Below are positions 46,434 to 58,107 of a stretch of DNA of 64,000 nucleotides, in pieces. Location of the stretch: contig JADNRY010000088.1 of assembly GCA_015501585.1 (NCBI GenBank), positions 62,001 to 126,000 on the forward strand, in the 5' to 3' direction. Every line of letters begins with the position of its first letter. The first letter of the stretch is position 1. This DNA is from Rhodocollybia butyracea (taxonomy: Eukaryota > Basidiomycota > Agaricomycetes > Agaricales > Omphalotaceae). The notes beneath the pieces were generated by a model that was not told where the DNA came from, did no database searches, and saw nothing but the letters and a program-made list of their open reading frames with translations. The position numbers and the translations under genes are program-made.

Positions 46434-47767
46434 ACACGTTCACGGGACTCAATTTGACGTGTCAGGCTATCCCGGGCACCAAGGCATCTGTTGTTTGAAA
46501 TGTCTCCTGCGCTAAGGTAATGTCTCTTTTGACTGCTGGAAGGACTTACAAGAAATATTATAGTGGTTCAAAAGAATGAATACAATGTTCAGGTTAGGGC
46601 AGGAGACGTTCAGGTAAGGGCAGGAGACGCTCCCTTGTAATAGACTCGCTGGATGCCGGATCTGTGACCATACTGTATAGTAATGTCATTACCTCACTTA
46701 CATGCCCATTACACACGCGCTGGCCAGGCCACAGGCGCGTGTATCGGATACTTATAATCCAACCATCTCTGTTGTCTTTACTCCTCACTCTTCCTAGTAC
46801 CTTCAGATCACTGTGCTTTCCAGTACTTCAATGGCACCGATAACCTCTATTCAAGCTATTTCTACTCATGTTATCTCAATAAAAGAGCTGGTGCCACCTG
46901 AAAATGCAGATAGATTGCCCTCCATGTTCATAAGGTATGTTTCTTATTCAAATTAAAGTTTCTACTCTTTCCCAATTTGCGGAGCCACCACTGGATGCTG
47001 CTGAGCAAAGTGCTTGAGTCAATACGCCTATCGCCTGCCATCCCATTATCTACATTCTTTATCATTGATTCGACGATTACTATCCATCCCTTAATTCCCT
47101 TCTTTCGCATCCTATCACTTCCTTCATGTTCTATCCCTTTGTTTATATTCCCAACTTGTTGAGTAGCTACCAGATACTGCTGAGCGTGCGCTGGGTGAAT
47201 CGACTGATTCGATATGCCCGGCGGCGGCGAGCTGGAGGGCTGCCATCAGCTAACATGATGTATTCAAATGTCACTGATGGTCACGGTGACTGGCTACGTC
47301 TCTTTGAGAGTCGTAAGCTTTACATCTCGACAATGTCATCACCGAAGATAGCTCCAAGCCCGTGATCTCCGATATCGAAAAGGTACCTGATCAAAACTCT
47401 ATTCCCCTGCCACAGCCGCAGCAACAGCAACTTCGCCGCTCCTCCTGGAATACTGTACCATTTCGAGCAGTTCGTAAGTCACGGGTCACAAGGGACCCGG
47501 ATCATCCGAAAGGTCACGCCTGGTCACAGGTATTAGAGGGACCTTACAAAAAAAAAAATTGAGTCACCGGCGCTACATGTACTAAATTTTTTCGAGTGCC
47601 TGTGGCGCACTACTAAATTTTGTAGTGGTCACACGCACAATTGGGATCTTACGAAATTTTATTTCAGGAGGTGGGGTCACAGGTCACACCCCTTACGAAG
47701 TGCTTGAAATGGTACAGTAGAACTAAACAAGACTAAACAACGATAGTAACGACAAAATGCTACTTTC
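46434..47767. other. Intergenic; small frames only
   Basis: An ATG at about 46831 opens a 35-codon stretch (MAPITSIQAISTHVISIKEL) ending near a GTATGT donor, possibly a first exon, but nothing downstream could be joined with confidence. No repeat or RNA gene was seen. Confidence 0.3.
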
Positions 47768-47777
47768 AATAGACCGG

Positions 47778-48310
47778 TGTGCGGACAGGGCCCCGGAAAC
47801 TCCACCCAGCCTTTGTCCGGAATAGCGTATTTTAGGTCGAAATTTTTGTGAAATTCCTGTCCTATTATAGCGTATTTTAGGCCAAATGGTTGGCTTCCCT
47901 GTCCTAATATAGCATACTTTAGGACCGCACGCCAGCACAGGGTCAAAATTTTTGAACTACTTAGGTGAGTGCAATGGAGGTGTACAAAAAATCTACCTTT
48001 CCATTGTCCATTTATTGTTTATTGTATGCTCTTCAAGCAAGATGAGTTGGACAGCGGAGCTGGACGCTGTCCAACTCGCAGCAAAAGCTGGGACAAGTCC
48101 TCAAAAAGATATATAAATGGTTTTTAAGTGGTTTTTGGTATACAAAGCCTCTAGGAGTGCCTAAATTTTTTTTTGGAATTTTTAGCGTTTTTTCAATTCA
48201 CGTGACCATCCCTGTCCGAAATAGCATACTTGAGCTCAAAAGTATGGCATACTCTAGGGTACTTGGCCGGACAAAGGTTGATAGGAGTTTCCGGGGCCCT
48301 GTGCGGACAT
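47778..48310. repeat. Inverted-repeat element with internal AGCGTATTTTAGG repeats
   Basis: The left end GCGGACAGGGCCCCGGAAAC and the right end TTTCCGGGGCCCTG are inverted copies, with pairing extending about 40 bp to TTTGTCCGG/CCGGACAAA. Subterminal repeats of the form TCCTAATATAGC(G/A)TATTTTAGG occur about three times at the left and a related form at the right. No coding capacity. Confidence 0.7.
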
Positions 48311-48384
48311 CTGTTGTTTGAGAAAGATGGGGGGGAAAGGTACTGGAGAGGGGTCCTGATTCGAACAGCATTTGGTAGAGCTAG

Positions 48385-49070
48385 TGTTGGGGAGGGCCGG
48401 GTCGGGTCAGAGGCCCTGTGGTCGGGTCGGGTCACCAAGGGTCAGGGCCAGCTAAAATCCTGACCCTGGCCCACCTAAGAGGGTCAGGGTCGGGTCGGGT
48501 CAGGTCAGGGTCCGGCCCAGGGCCACTCCTAAAAAGGAAATAGTTGAGAATTAGCTAGAGTTTTGTCTCTCCTTTGATTCCTCTGCCCCAACTTGGTGTT
48601 CAGTAGGGCTAGGGGGTACTATGATGATAGTAGACAGGCCATGATCTTATCCAAAATGGTTCCTACTAGTTACTACTTCAATGAAAAGCTCAAGCAGAAT
48701 AACTTCATTACTATGTCTATCTGATAGGTTACAACATAAGAAGAAATTTGACTGTGAATCCTTGCTGTTCTTGCATTTTTGTGCACTAATGTCACGTCAC
48801 AAGATGATGGGTAGTGTATTAAATTTACAGTTCTCCGTGCTTTACTCATGGGCTAAGTTTACAAGTGACTATGTACTAGTGAATTTACTAGTAGACTCAG
48901 GCTATTGAGCAAAAACATTCAACACTCAAGAGCACCCAGGCATGAGCTTTAGACTTGATCTTGGCCCAAGGTCAAGACCCAGGGCCAGGGGTCAGCAAAA
49001 TCCTGACCCTGGCCCTTGACCCTCTTTGATCCTCTGCAAGGGCCGGGTCAGGTCGGGTCGACCCTAGCTG
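48385..49070. repeat. GGGTC-rich repeat element
   Basis: Blocks of GGGTCGGGTCAGG and its relatives at 48390-48535 and 48960-49065 flank about 400 bp of AT-richer sequence. Both blocks also hold opposite-strand versions (CCTGACCCTGGCC), so the two ends can pair. No gene; a 75-codon frame inside is not convincing. Confidence 0.5.
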
Positions 49071-49432
49071 TTGGAGTGAATTAAGCAAGACGTCGAATAA
49101 GCTCTAAGTTCACTCCGGTCTATAGCAAGTAAGCCCTAGCAAACGCGCAGGGGAAAATAATATTCTAAGCTACCTTAAATAGGCTACAGCTACGGAGAAT
49201 ATACGGCGTAATATACGGCAAAATATAAGATAAAACACAAAGTAAAACTAACAAGCTCCATAGGAGAAACTTCGGCGAGCAACTCAGTCATTCAATGAAA
49301 GCTGATAAGACGTGCTCGTGAGCCAGAGCAATGGCACAGCGATTCCTATCCCAACGTACATAACCTCAACTTGATACAATACACATATACTATTCTCTCT
49401 GTCGCTGGCCCTCGGCGCCCACAATGTTCAGA
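49071..49432. repeat. Possible solo LTR
   Basis: Starts TGTTGGAGTGAATTAAG and may end near CGCCCACA. Its first 150 bp match, in inverted orientation, sequence at about 34476-34600 (ACGCGCAGGGGAAAATA and its complement). No matching target duplication was seen, so the right border is uncertain. Confidence 0.35.
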
Positions 49433-50316
49433 ACGTTCATAGTTATTTGCGGCTCAAAAGGACATGGCCCGGTTTTTCCCATTGGCATACTTTACTCTAT
49501 CAACCACTGCCTGCATCCACTTTACCCTGGCTTTACCACTAATTTCTCAAGCAGTTGCCAGAATTCTGCGCTGTCGCAGTTTGCTCGGTATAGCTCTGAT
49601 TAACAGGCGTCGCAACGCCTCCAGGCTAGGATATTTGGTGCTGCAACATGGACGAGTCAAGTTTCGGAGAGTAGACTCTTTGGAGATGTTCGTGTACATT
49701 ACAAGGGGGAATAAGGTGAGTAACTGCGCGAATTTGGAACCTCGTTGAATTATTATTTATAATCTTGTACATAGTACACACTCGTTCCCCGTGCAATGGT
49801 CATATTTGGGCAGACATGCAGCTACAGATTTCTTCCAGTGGCAAGCTCAAGTCTAGCAATGGTAGCTTGCGCCTGGGGCGTTTTTCGTTCGCGTTCTTAA
49901 CCTTCCTCTGCAACCGCTGCTTGCACTCGTAATTCCGTTATGTGATTGTCGCACCTCACCTCACTCGATGTTCAATCGCTGCCTCCATCTATTGCCAAGA
50001 TAAAGCATCAATTAACGGTCAGTGAATTCCTGTTGGATTTGTTCTGTTGTAAATAGCTGTATCGGACATAGGACTAGATATACAATCTGCTTGGCTCTTT
50101 TTGGCAAGTTCAAAACACTGAGGTTTAGTAGTAGGATAAGTCGAATTCTAATTTGTTTAAATATGCACTTATCTGAATCTATATTGTTGTGGAAATCGTA
50201 TATGGCAGCGTTTATATCCCGCGTTACCTGCCCCTCATTTCCAAAGGGAAGGAAAGGGTTAACCGACGATCATGAGCATGCTTGCTACGGCGCTTATCCG
50301 ATTTCATTTCTTCCAC

Positions 50317-51880
50317 ATGACCTCACCTTGCCCAGGATGTGGGCTGAAGTCTTTACAGATACGCGTAGACCTCAGCTCTACGGAACACTCAGAAATACAA
50401 AGACAGTTTCGCTCAGAATTTGGTCTGAATGTCATTGACTCAAAAAGAGCTGAAGGGCTGAAGGAGATGCTGGCTCTAGCGGGTAAAGATATCGAGGATT
50501 GTGATTCTGAGGTAGCTCGCCTCTACGACCAAATCTTGGTTGTTAAGGCGGAGAAGCAGCGGTTGGAGAAGCAAAGAACCAAAATTTGGGCTTTGCTGTC
50601 CCCGATCCGGAAGCTGCCAAACGAACTTCTATTGCGCATTTTCCAGTTACTATGCCGACAAAATCCAGTTCCGCGAAATCAAGTGCCTTCCTACGATGGC
50701 AATCAGCTTTGTTTGCTCCCGTTGGCGGGAACTTGCACTATTGTCTCCTAGTTTGTGGGCAAACCTAGATGTCGATACAGACCATCGCATTAAGATTTCC
50801 AGCGCAGTCACGGTTGATCGATATCTGGAGAGATCTGGTGATTGTCCATTAATGCTGAAACTTGGTGTATGGGATTCAGGTGATAAAATGGAACTTCCTG
50901 CCCTAATCTCCCTTACACGGCATGCTCATCGGTGGAAAACATTCCAGTATGAGGGACCAAGGTCGTTAACATACCACAACGTACTCTCCGAAAAGCATCT
51001 TCCTTCGCTTGCAGAATTGTATGATATTGACCCATGGGACTTGGATCTTTTCGAGCATTGCCCGAAACTCCGTGTACTCGCCACTCGCTGGCCCGCGGGG
51101 CCGATACCCAAAGTCTTCCACTGCAGTCATCTAGATCATCTCAAATTCCCTCGCCAATCGCTCACAGATCTGGTGGAAGCTCTTCGCACATGGCCTTCTC
51201 TGGAGTCTCTCGAGTTGCGCTATAAAGTTACCGATCCCAATCTAGAGGGTGTGCCGCAGGGCACGCTGGGCACATGGTGTAACATCAGATCCCTTACTTT
51301 TCTGGATGCACCATCAGATATAGTGTTTTCCTCCTTCAACTTTCCTTCATTGAATGAGCTTGTGGTAAATCACGGTGAAACTGCCTGGGCAGGCACTGGT
51401 GGTTTTACTTCATTCCTCTCCAGATCTTGTATGATCACCACATTCACCCTTCACTTCACAGTTATATCCGATTCAGAACTTATTGCGGCTCTTCGACTCC
51501 TGCCAGCCCTACTTCATCTCAAAGTTCGCCATTGTCATCATTCCAAGTGTCCAATCACCTCGCGTTTCATCTCAAGCCTAACTCACTGATCCACTTCCAT
51601 CTCTCTAGTTCCAAAATTACACAGTCTTTATCTGGAGTCTGATCGGAATCTTGATCCATTCGATGACTCTGCTTTCGTTAGTATGGTTAAATCATGTTGG
51701 TTTAAACCTGGTTCGGATCTATCTGCAGAAATGGTAGCAGTGGGGAGAGGTTGTATCCGGTCTGTCATTCTCAAGTTTGATTCACGAGAAGTTGATGCGG
51801 AAATTTATAAACCACTACGGATTTTGGATGCCGAGGGATTGAGGGTAGTGGTTACCGGAAGGAATGGAGTGATGGTATGA
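50317..51880 (+). pseudogene. F-box protein pseudogene
   Basis: Close paralog of the intact gene at 52731-54305. The start MTSPCPGC is followed by a coiled-coil stretch, then the F-box SPIRKLPNELLLRIFQ. A frame change occurs near 50680, just before CLPTMAIS, where the intact gene is continuous. Later LFEHCPKLRVLA and GTLGTWCNIRSL match the leucine-rich-like repeats of the paralog. An in-frame TGA after SSLTH (51587) is followed by readable sequence to GLRVVVTGRNG. Two lesions make a working protein unlikely. Confidence 0.85.
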
Positions 51881-52730
51881 TATTTACATATGCTGCCGTG
51901 CATAGTGTTTTCAGTATTCTGTGGTCTACAATTTGATCCTATTGCGAACTTGTCTGTCCCGGGTGCTTTTATTCAAGGAAGGTAGGAGTCATGAAAGGAT
52001 GGCCCTGGCACACTGCGACCTACCACACATATGTTCTCACTGCATTCATCCTCACCGACAAGATCCCACCGCAGGAGAGTATGGCTTTGGTATTGCTGCT
52101 AGTGGCGGTGGAATGGGGTCTTAAATGCCGTCGCTGTGGGTCCCACATTGCTCCGCCGCGCAATTGCCTTCAGTTCGCATTACTTGAACCACGCTTCCTC
52201 TCGTACATGGTGTTTGATAATGAAGCGAGGTTACATTTTGTCGGTAATTCTACGGATGGGTTCATTCCCTCCTAGTGAGTGGACCTGAGGTGGTACTAGA
52301 CAGATTGAAATTAACTCTTTCGAGACACTGGTATGACATGACTTGCGTGTATATCTACTTGTGGTATCATCGAAATTCAAGGAATTGTTCCATGACCAAT
52401 GAATTCCGTGAGGAGGAAGATACCGGAAGCAGGAGTCACTAGGCGGCATGGGCATAAGAGGCTGTCAACTTTGAGGAAGCAGGTATAGGCAAAAGTCTGG
52501 AGAGTTGATGAGGGTGGTTAGGTAGTCGCACGTTTATAGCCGAAATTTCAGAAACGAGTATGTGACCGCTAGTATAAATGAAATTTTAATTCGCCTGTGG
52601 ACCTGGAATGACTTTTTTTGAATTTAGTAATACTGTTATCATTGACCGGGACCCTTTGGTGAGGCGCTTATTAGCTGGATTGGGCGCCTATGCCATTAAC
52701 TTCTTACTTCTTACTACAACTTATTTCAAC

Positions 52731-54305
52731 ATGACCTTGCCTTGCACAGGACGCGCAAATTCTCTGCGTATACGCCTAGGTCTCAGCGCTACAGAACTAT
52801 CGGAACTGGAAAAGAAGCTTTGCACGGAATTTGGTCCATTTGTGGTTGACTCGAAAACAGTTGAATGGGTGGAGAAGATGGTGGCTTTGGCAGATAAAGA
52901 TATCGGAGATCATGATTCTGAGTTGGCTCGTCTCCACCGCCAGATTCTGGCTGCTGAGGCAGAAAAGCATCAATTGGAGAAGCAAAAAGCCAAAATTTGC
53001 GCTTTGCTGTCCCCGATCCGGAAACTTCCAAACGAACTTTTATCGCGCATTTTCCAGTCCGTATGCCAACAAAAGTCCAATGAAATCACATCTTCCTTCA
53101 ACATTACTTGCCTCCCTACAATGGCAATCAGCTTAGTATGTTTCCGTTGGCGGGAACTTGCGCTATCTTCTCCTAGCTTGTGGGCAAACCTAATGGTTCA
53201 GGTATCCAGTCGTCCTGACGTCCAGACTAATCCCACTGAAACAGTTGCTCGATATCTGGAGAGATCGGGTAATTGTCCGCTAACACTGACACTCTTGATA
53301 AGGGGTCCACGTTGTATAGGAATTCCTTCATTAATTCCTCTCGCACAGCATGCTCATCGCTTGGAAACATTCAGCTATCGCGGAGATCACTTATTAATGG
53401 ATTACAATATACTCTCTCAATTGCGTTTTCCTTTACTTGCAGAATTGGATATTAACTCTGGGATTGCGGAGAAGGAGTTCAATCTTTTCGAACATTGCAC
53501 AAGACTCCGTGCACTTTCCACTTTCTGGCCCACAGGTCCAATACCCAGAATCTTTCACAATGAACTGGATCATCTTGATTTTCGTGGCTACTCGCCTACA
53601 GATCTGGCCAAAGCCCTTCACACATGGCCTTCTCTGAAATCTCTCAAGTTGGGCCATATCACAGATCCCGATCTAGAAGATGGGACGCTGGGCACATGGC
53701 GTAACATCACATTGCTTACTCTTGCGGATAACTCATCATCAGATTTAGTGTTTTCCCACTTCAACTTTCCTTCGTTGAATAACCTTGCCATCTCATCTGT
53801 GTGGACAGTTGACGCTTTTACTTCATTCATCTCCAGATCATCTTGCATGATCACCACATTCATGCTTTGCCACATAATTATGTCTGATTTAGAACTCATT
53901 GAGATTCTTCGAGTCCTACCAAGCCTACTTCATCTCGAACTCTATCACAGCGCACGTTCGCAGGGTCCAGTCACTTCGCATTTCATATCTAGACTAACTC
54001 ACCAACCCCCTTCCATCTCTCTAGTTCCAAAACTACACAGTCTTTATCTGGAATCCGATTCTACTACCATTGCATTTGGCAATTCCGCTTTTGTTAGCAT
54101 GGTTCAATCGCACTGGTTTAAACCAGGTTCGGAACTGTCTGCAGAGATGTTGGCAATTGGAAGAGCCTCCATCCGATCTGTTGTTCTCAAGCTTACTTCG
54201 CAACAACTCGATGCGGACATTTACAAACCACTACAGATTTTAGATGCGGAGGGATTGAGAGTAGTGGTTATTGGGAAGAAAATGGGGTGCAGGTATGATA
54301 CTTGA
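52731..54305 (+). CDS. F-box protein with coiled coil and leucine-rich-like repeats
   Basis: A single-exon 524-residue protein. I start at MTLPCTG because this ATG and its context recur in the two paralogs (50317, 63827); an in-frame codon 41 residues upstream is less likely. Residues about 45-90 form a coiled coil (ELARLHRQILAAEAEKHQLE). The F-box at about 93-135 has SPIRKLPNELLSRIFQ and RWRELALSSPSLWANL. The rest is an irregular repeat domain. F-box proteins bind Skp1 and bring substrates to the SCF ubiquitin ligase; this coiled-coil class is greatly expanded in agaricomycetes and its targets are unknown. It belongs to a local tandem cluster. Confidence 0.85.
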   Translation: MTLPCTGRANSLRIRLGLSATELSELEKKLCTEFGPFVVDSKTVEWVEKMVALADKDIGDHDSELARLHRQILAAEAEKHQLEKQKAKICALLSPIRKLPNELLSRIFQSVCQQKSNEITSSFNITCLPTMAISLVCFRWRELALSSPSLWANLMVQVSSRPDVQTNPTETVARYLERSGNCPLTLTLLIRGPRCIGIPSLIPLAQHAHRLETFSYRGDHLLMDYNILSQLRFPLLAELDINSGIAEKEFNLFEHCTRLRALSTFWPTGPIPRIFHNELDHLDFRGYSPTDLAKALHTWPSLKSLKLGHITDPDLEDGTLGTWRNITLLTLADNSSSDLVFSHFNFPSLNNLAISSVWTVDAFTSFISRSSCMITTFMLCHIIMSDLELIEILRVLPSLLHLELYHSARSQGPVTSHFISRLTHQPPSISLVPKLHSLYLESDSTTIAFGNSAFVSMVQSHWFKPGSELSAEMLAIGRASIRSVVLKLTSQQLDADIYKPLQILDAEGLRVVVIGKKMGCRYDT

Positions 54306-55254
54306 ATATGTCGACGTGCATAGGGTATTAAGTATTCCCTTGTCTATAATCTGATCCAATTGTAAACTGTCCCCGAAACAGCTTGTCAAGGCTGGGTCTC
54401 CTTCGAGAAAAGTGGGAGCGGCAGCCTGAGGTAGGTGGACTCTCATCCTTTCCAACGCATCACTTTTTCCACTACCACCCATTGTCCGACTACGTCCATA
54501 GAGCTGCCCTCAGCTGCTTGCTCTGTAGCTCTGCCATGCCCTGAAGCCGGAATATCTGTGCCTCCACATGGAAGGTTATCGGTAGCAGCATGGGCTCTTA
54601 AATGTCACTGCCGCCACTCGTAGCCTGGAAATGCTCCAGCATGCGCTGACACCGTTCAAAGTGGACCAGGAAGGGTTCACGCGTTCTCGCATTTACAGCT
54701 CACATTCTGGTGGCCTAGGAGGTAAGCTTTAGCTTCATTACACCATCTCAGCCACGGCCCTCCATGAAAAAAAGGGAGGGATAATATCTTTCTGGTAGCC
54801 TTCGGCATTGAGATCAAAAGGAGTAGATGTTGTGAGTTCGCCTCTGCGGAAAACAAGGGAGCGAAATTTGGGTGTATCCAGACGGTCAGAGTTCCAGCAG
54901 ATGAGATGCATACTGACGGAGAGGAAAAGCGCTAAATAGGCAGCGAGAATGTCGTCGCCTGAGCTTCACTCCTGGCCATGAGCCCTTGACGCGCGAATGT
55001 CCACTGGGTCAGTGGATTTGACATCTGACTGAGGAATTTAAAGCTTTACCGGTGGCTTCAAATCTTCATCTGCTCGCCACCGAACCAGTGGTCTCCAGTG
55101 TAGCTCCTTGTTGGGAGGCCCATCGTTGCGTATGCCCGCAATATCCGATCTGAGAGGGCGAGCTTCATCAATACCATGATCCTTCTGGGCGCACAGTGAA
55201 TTCTTTCAAAGCGTCTTGAGAAGTCACCTTAAGCGCTCATACATGTTCGGTCCG
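54306..55254. other. Downstream part of the F-box duplication unit
   Basis: Matches, diverged, the sequence after the F-box fragment at 60290-60520 and 62090-62300 (for example CTTGAGAA and TTAAGCGCTCA before GGTCCGATC). Short frames exist; none is recognisable. Confidence 0.5.
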
Positions 55255-55257
55255 ATC

Positions 55258-56475
55258 CACTACGCCAGCGTCAAATAATAACGGGCGAAATTTTTTCCGA
55301 AATTATTGCTGTAATTATTTACCTTTTTCAATAAGAATTTCGGTCGAAATTGGTTCTCTTTTTCGTGTGAAAAATAAATTGAAAAACAAACAGAATTTCG
55401 CTCATAAATCTTTGATAATTTCATCTGAAAAATGTATTGTAATTCATCATCTTTTTCGATAAGAATTTTGCCCGTAATCTGTTATCTTTTTCGCCCGAAA
55501 AAGACAATGAAATTGTTTATCTTTTTCGCTCGTGATTAATTAAAAATTTCGAGCGATATTTTTACAAGGTAATAACTGGACAATGATTGGGCAGGAACTG
55601 GGCAAGAACTGGGCAGTTCGGTCATCTGATGTGATCTGCAGTACTGATATGTGTCTTTGAACCCAACATACAGGATACAATGTATTGGAGTGCCAGTCAC
55701 CACACGAAACTCCAGACAAGAAACTGCAGCTTTTAACCACCACACATCTGCCCAGCTCTGCCTTCTGCCTCGATCCTGGCAGTGTGGGAAACTTATTTCC
55801 AACCATCCTGGCTTCAAAGCTTCAAGTTTGGATTTCCAGTGTGCGCTTTGTTTGCAGGACAAAGACGTTGATGAGTTAGAGAGGGAGGACGTGTCTGTGG
55901 CTCTACATCTTGAGTGATTTCCGAGTTGATAAGAGTGGTACTAGGCGGTGGCTCAGTATGCCTGATTCTAAAATCCACTTTTTCTCCCATGTTCGGAGTT
56001 TCGTTGTGATGAATGGCACGTGATTACTGGCGCTGCCATGAATACCTATCCTGTATGATACTGAAAGTCATGTTAAGACAGATGAAGTCCTGGCAGATGC
56101 AGATCACATGACCGAACTGCCCAGTTCTTGCCCAGTTCCTGCCCAATCATTGTCCAGTTGTTGCCTTGTAGAAATATCGCTCGAAATTTTTAACTAATCA
56201 CGAGCGAAAAAGATAAGCAATTTCATTATCTTTTTCGTCCGAAAAAGATAACAGATTACGGGCGAAATTCTTATCGAAAAAGATAATGAATTACAATAGA
56301 TTTTTCAGATGAAATTATCAAAGATTTACGAGCGAAATTCTGTTTGTTTTTCAATTTATTTTTCACACGAAAAAGGGAACCAATTTCGACCGAAATTCTT
56401 ATCGAAAAAGGTAAGTGATTACAGCAATAATTTCGGAAAAAATTTCGCCCGTTATTATTTGACGCTGGCGTAGTG
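55258..56475. mobile_element. CACTA-type DNA transposon, non-autonomous, 1218 bp
   Basis: Terminal inverted repeats of about 380 bp (55258-55639 and 56099-56475) begin CACTACGCCAGCGTC. The element is flanked by the 3-bp duplication ATC (55255-55257 and 56476-56478). CACTA ends and a 3-bp duplication are hallmarks of the CMC (EnSpm/CACTA) superfamily. Each arm repeats the motif TCTTTTTCG about five times, as in subterminal transposase-binding sites. The 460-bp middle has no transposase; its frames of up to 108 codons are unrecognised. The left arm has a 5-bp CAGAT-type indel relative to the right. Confidence 0.9.
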
Positions 56476-56478
56476 ATC

Positions 56479-58020
56479 GGCCCATCATTTTTCCACGGGT
56501 TGATTTCATCTGAGTGAGATTTTGTCGCTGTCTTCATCTAACGGTATGTGTGTACATTATCCGCCTCACAAACATCGCTTTTCTCATCGTTATTTCCTTA
56601 TTAGATTGACTTGCTTGCTCCGTCCTTCTCAGAGTTCTCGCTTGCCACAAAACTTTCAAACTCATGACCTGCTCGATTCCTTTACTGGTTTACAACACCT
56701 GGTCCTTTGCGCCATTATTCAGCAAACTTCCTATATTCCGGTAGCACTTATGATATTACTACTGGCCTTCATAAATTCAAAACTCTGAGGCAAAATGGTC
56801 CTCTTACAACCAAGACTTCCTCGCCGGCGAACCTCGTCTGTCAACGCCTTGTTCTGCTCCACGGCCTATCGTTCTACGTCATCTACAACATGAATGATGA
56901 TATCGATGATATAGGATATGCTGGTGAAAACCGACGCGTCTGAGGGAACAAGAGATTGACATCGCGTTCCGCTGGCGAGACGAGCACCACGACTGCGTTA
57001 CGGTGATGGAATTCCTCATGTCATTGCGCACCGGACTTCAGCTTCAGCAGAGGTTCGGTTCAATCGCCCATGATCACTTCTCATGATCACTTCTCTAGTC
57101 GACATTCTCATCTTGTCCGTGTTTGCCACTGGAGTCGAGGTGACGTTGTGCTACGTACGAACGGGTTCACCCTCGTATGGTCTAGTCTCTTTTTCCCCCT
57201 CGTACATCTCTATGATCATTGGTCACCGACGGACCCCAAGAGTTTGGATCCCGAGTCAACGAGATGAAAACGGAGTCTCTCGAGATACTTATTTGTATCG
57301 CATGGACAAGGTGAGTATCTGTCGGAATGCTGTTGGACTGATGCTTATATTCTCGTACAGTATTCTTTTATCATGTTTACGTCCAGAATGCAGTTCAAAC
57401 AAGCGCTATTCCAGCTCATCATCGATCATCACCCGCGTCTTCTCCGAGTGCTCAGTACCTTCCAGCATCCGAACCGCAAATGATGTTCAGCCCTAGCCTT
57501 TTTTGTTCCCTCGTACAACTCTATGTTCACCTCCAGCGAACGACAGATCACCAGAAATCAAATCCCAAGCTAGCGCGGCGGTGGTACTGTGACCTGGACA
57601 GGTCGAACAGAGTCTTTCGAGACATTGGTATCGCATGGAGGAACGAAGTGAGTATCTGCCAGAATGTTGGTGAACTGTTGCTCATATTCTCGTACAGTAT
57701 GTGTTTACGTCCATCGTCACCCACATCTTCTTTGACTCCGCGAAATCTTCTGTCCTACTGCAAATGACATCCGATGGCTCTCCGCCCAGTGGTGTGGCGA
57801 ACTCTACGGCCTGACGGTAATGCAACTGGCCGAAACACTGCTCTGCCGATCCGGAAATCTGCTGCTGCATGATCATTTGTCTTCCTTCATTAGATTTTAT
57901 CAGGAGGGAAAGATAACGATGATGTGGGCAAGATGGGCCGCGCGCGCGCAAGAGACTTTCGAATTGGGTTAGGCAGATGTGTGGGAGATATACCACATAC
58001 AGACATACAGAGTAGTACTA
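56479..58020 (+). pseudogene. Remnant of an unrecognised multi-exon gene, copy 1
   Basis: Blocks of coding-like sequence alternate with nearly identical 50-nt introns (57311-57360 and 57648-57697, both GTGAGTATCTG...CTCGTACAG). Readable pieces include RVFRD-like and SFETLVSHGG before the second intron and ARKRLSNWVRQMCGRYT near the end. The downstream copy (62300-63770) has the same pieces, so this is one ancestral gene, internally duplicated and then decayed. No family recognised. It follows the F-box unit in both places. Confidence 0.5.
57311..57360 (+). repeat. Repeated 50-nt intron, copy 1
   Basis: GTGAGTATCTGTCGGAATGC...TTCTCGTACAG. Copies at 57648-57697 and 62949-62998 have the same length, and a diverged one starts at 63235. 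Confidence 0.65.
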
Positions 58021-58107
58021 CCATACACCCCAAATCCCCCCTCTCCCTACTCCACATGAGCCATACCATGAAGTGAGATGCAATAAGGGTGAAACTCTCG
58101 CTATACA

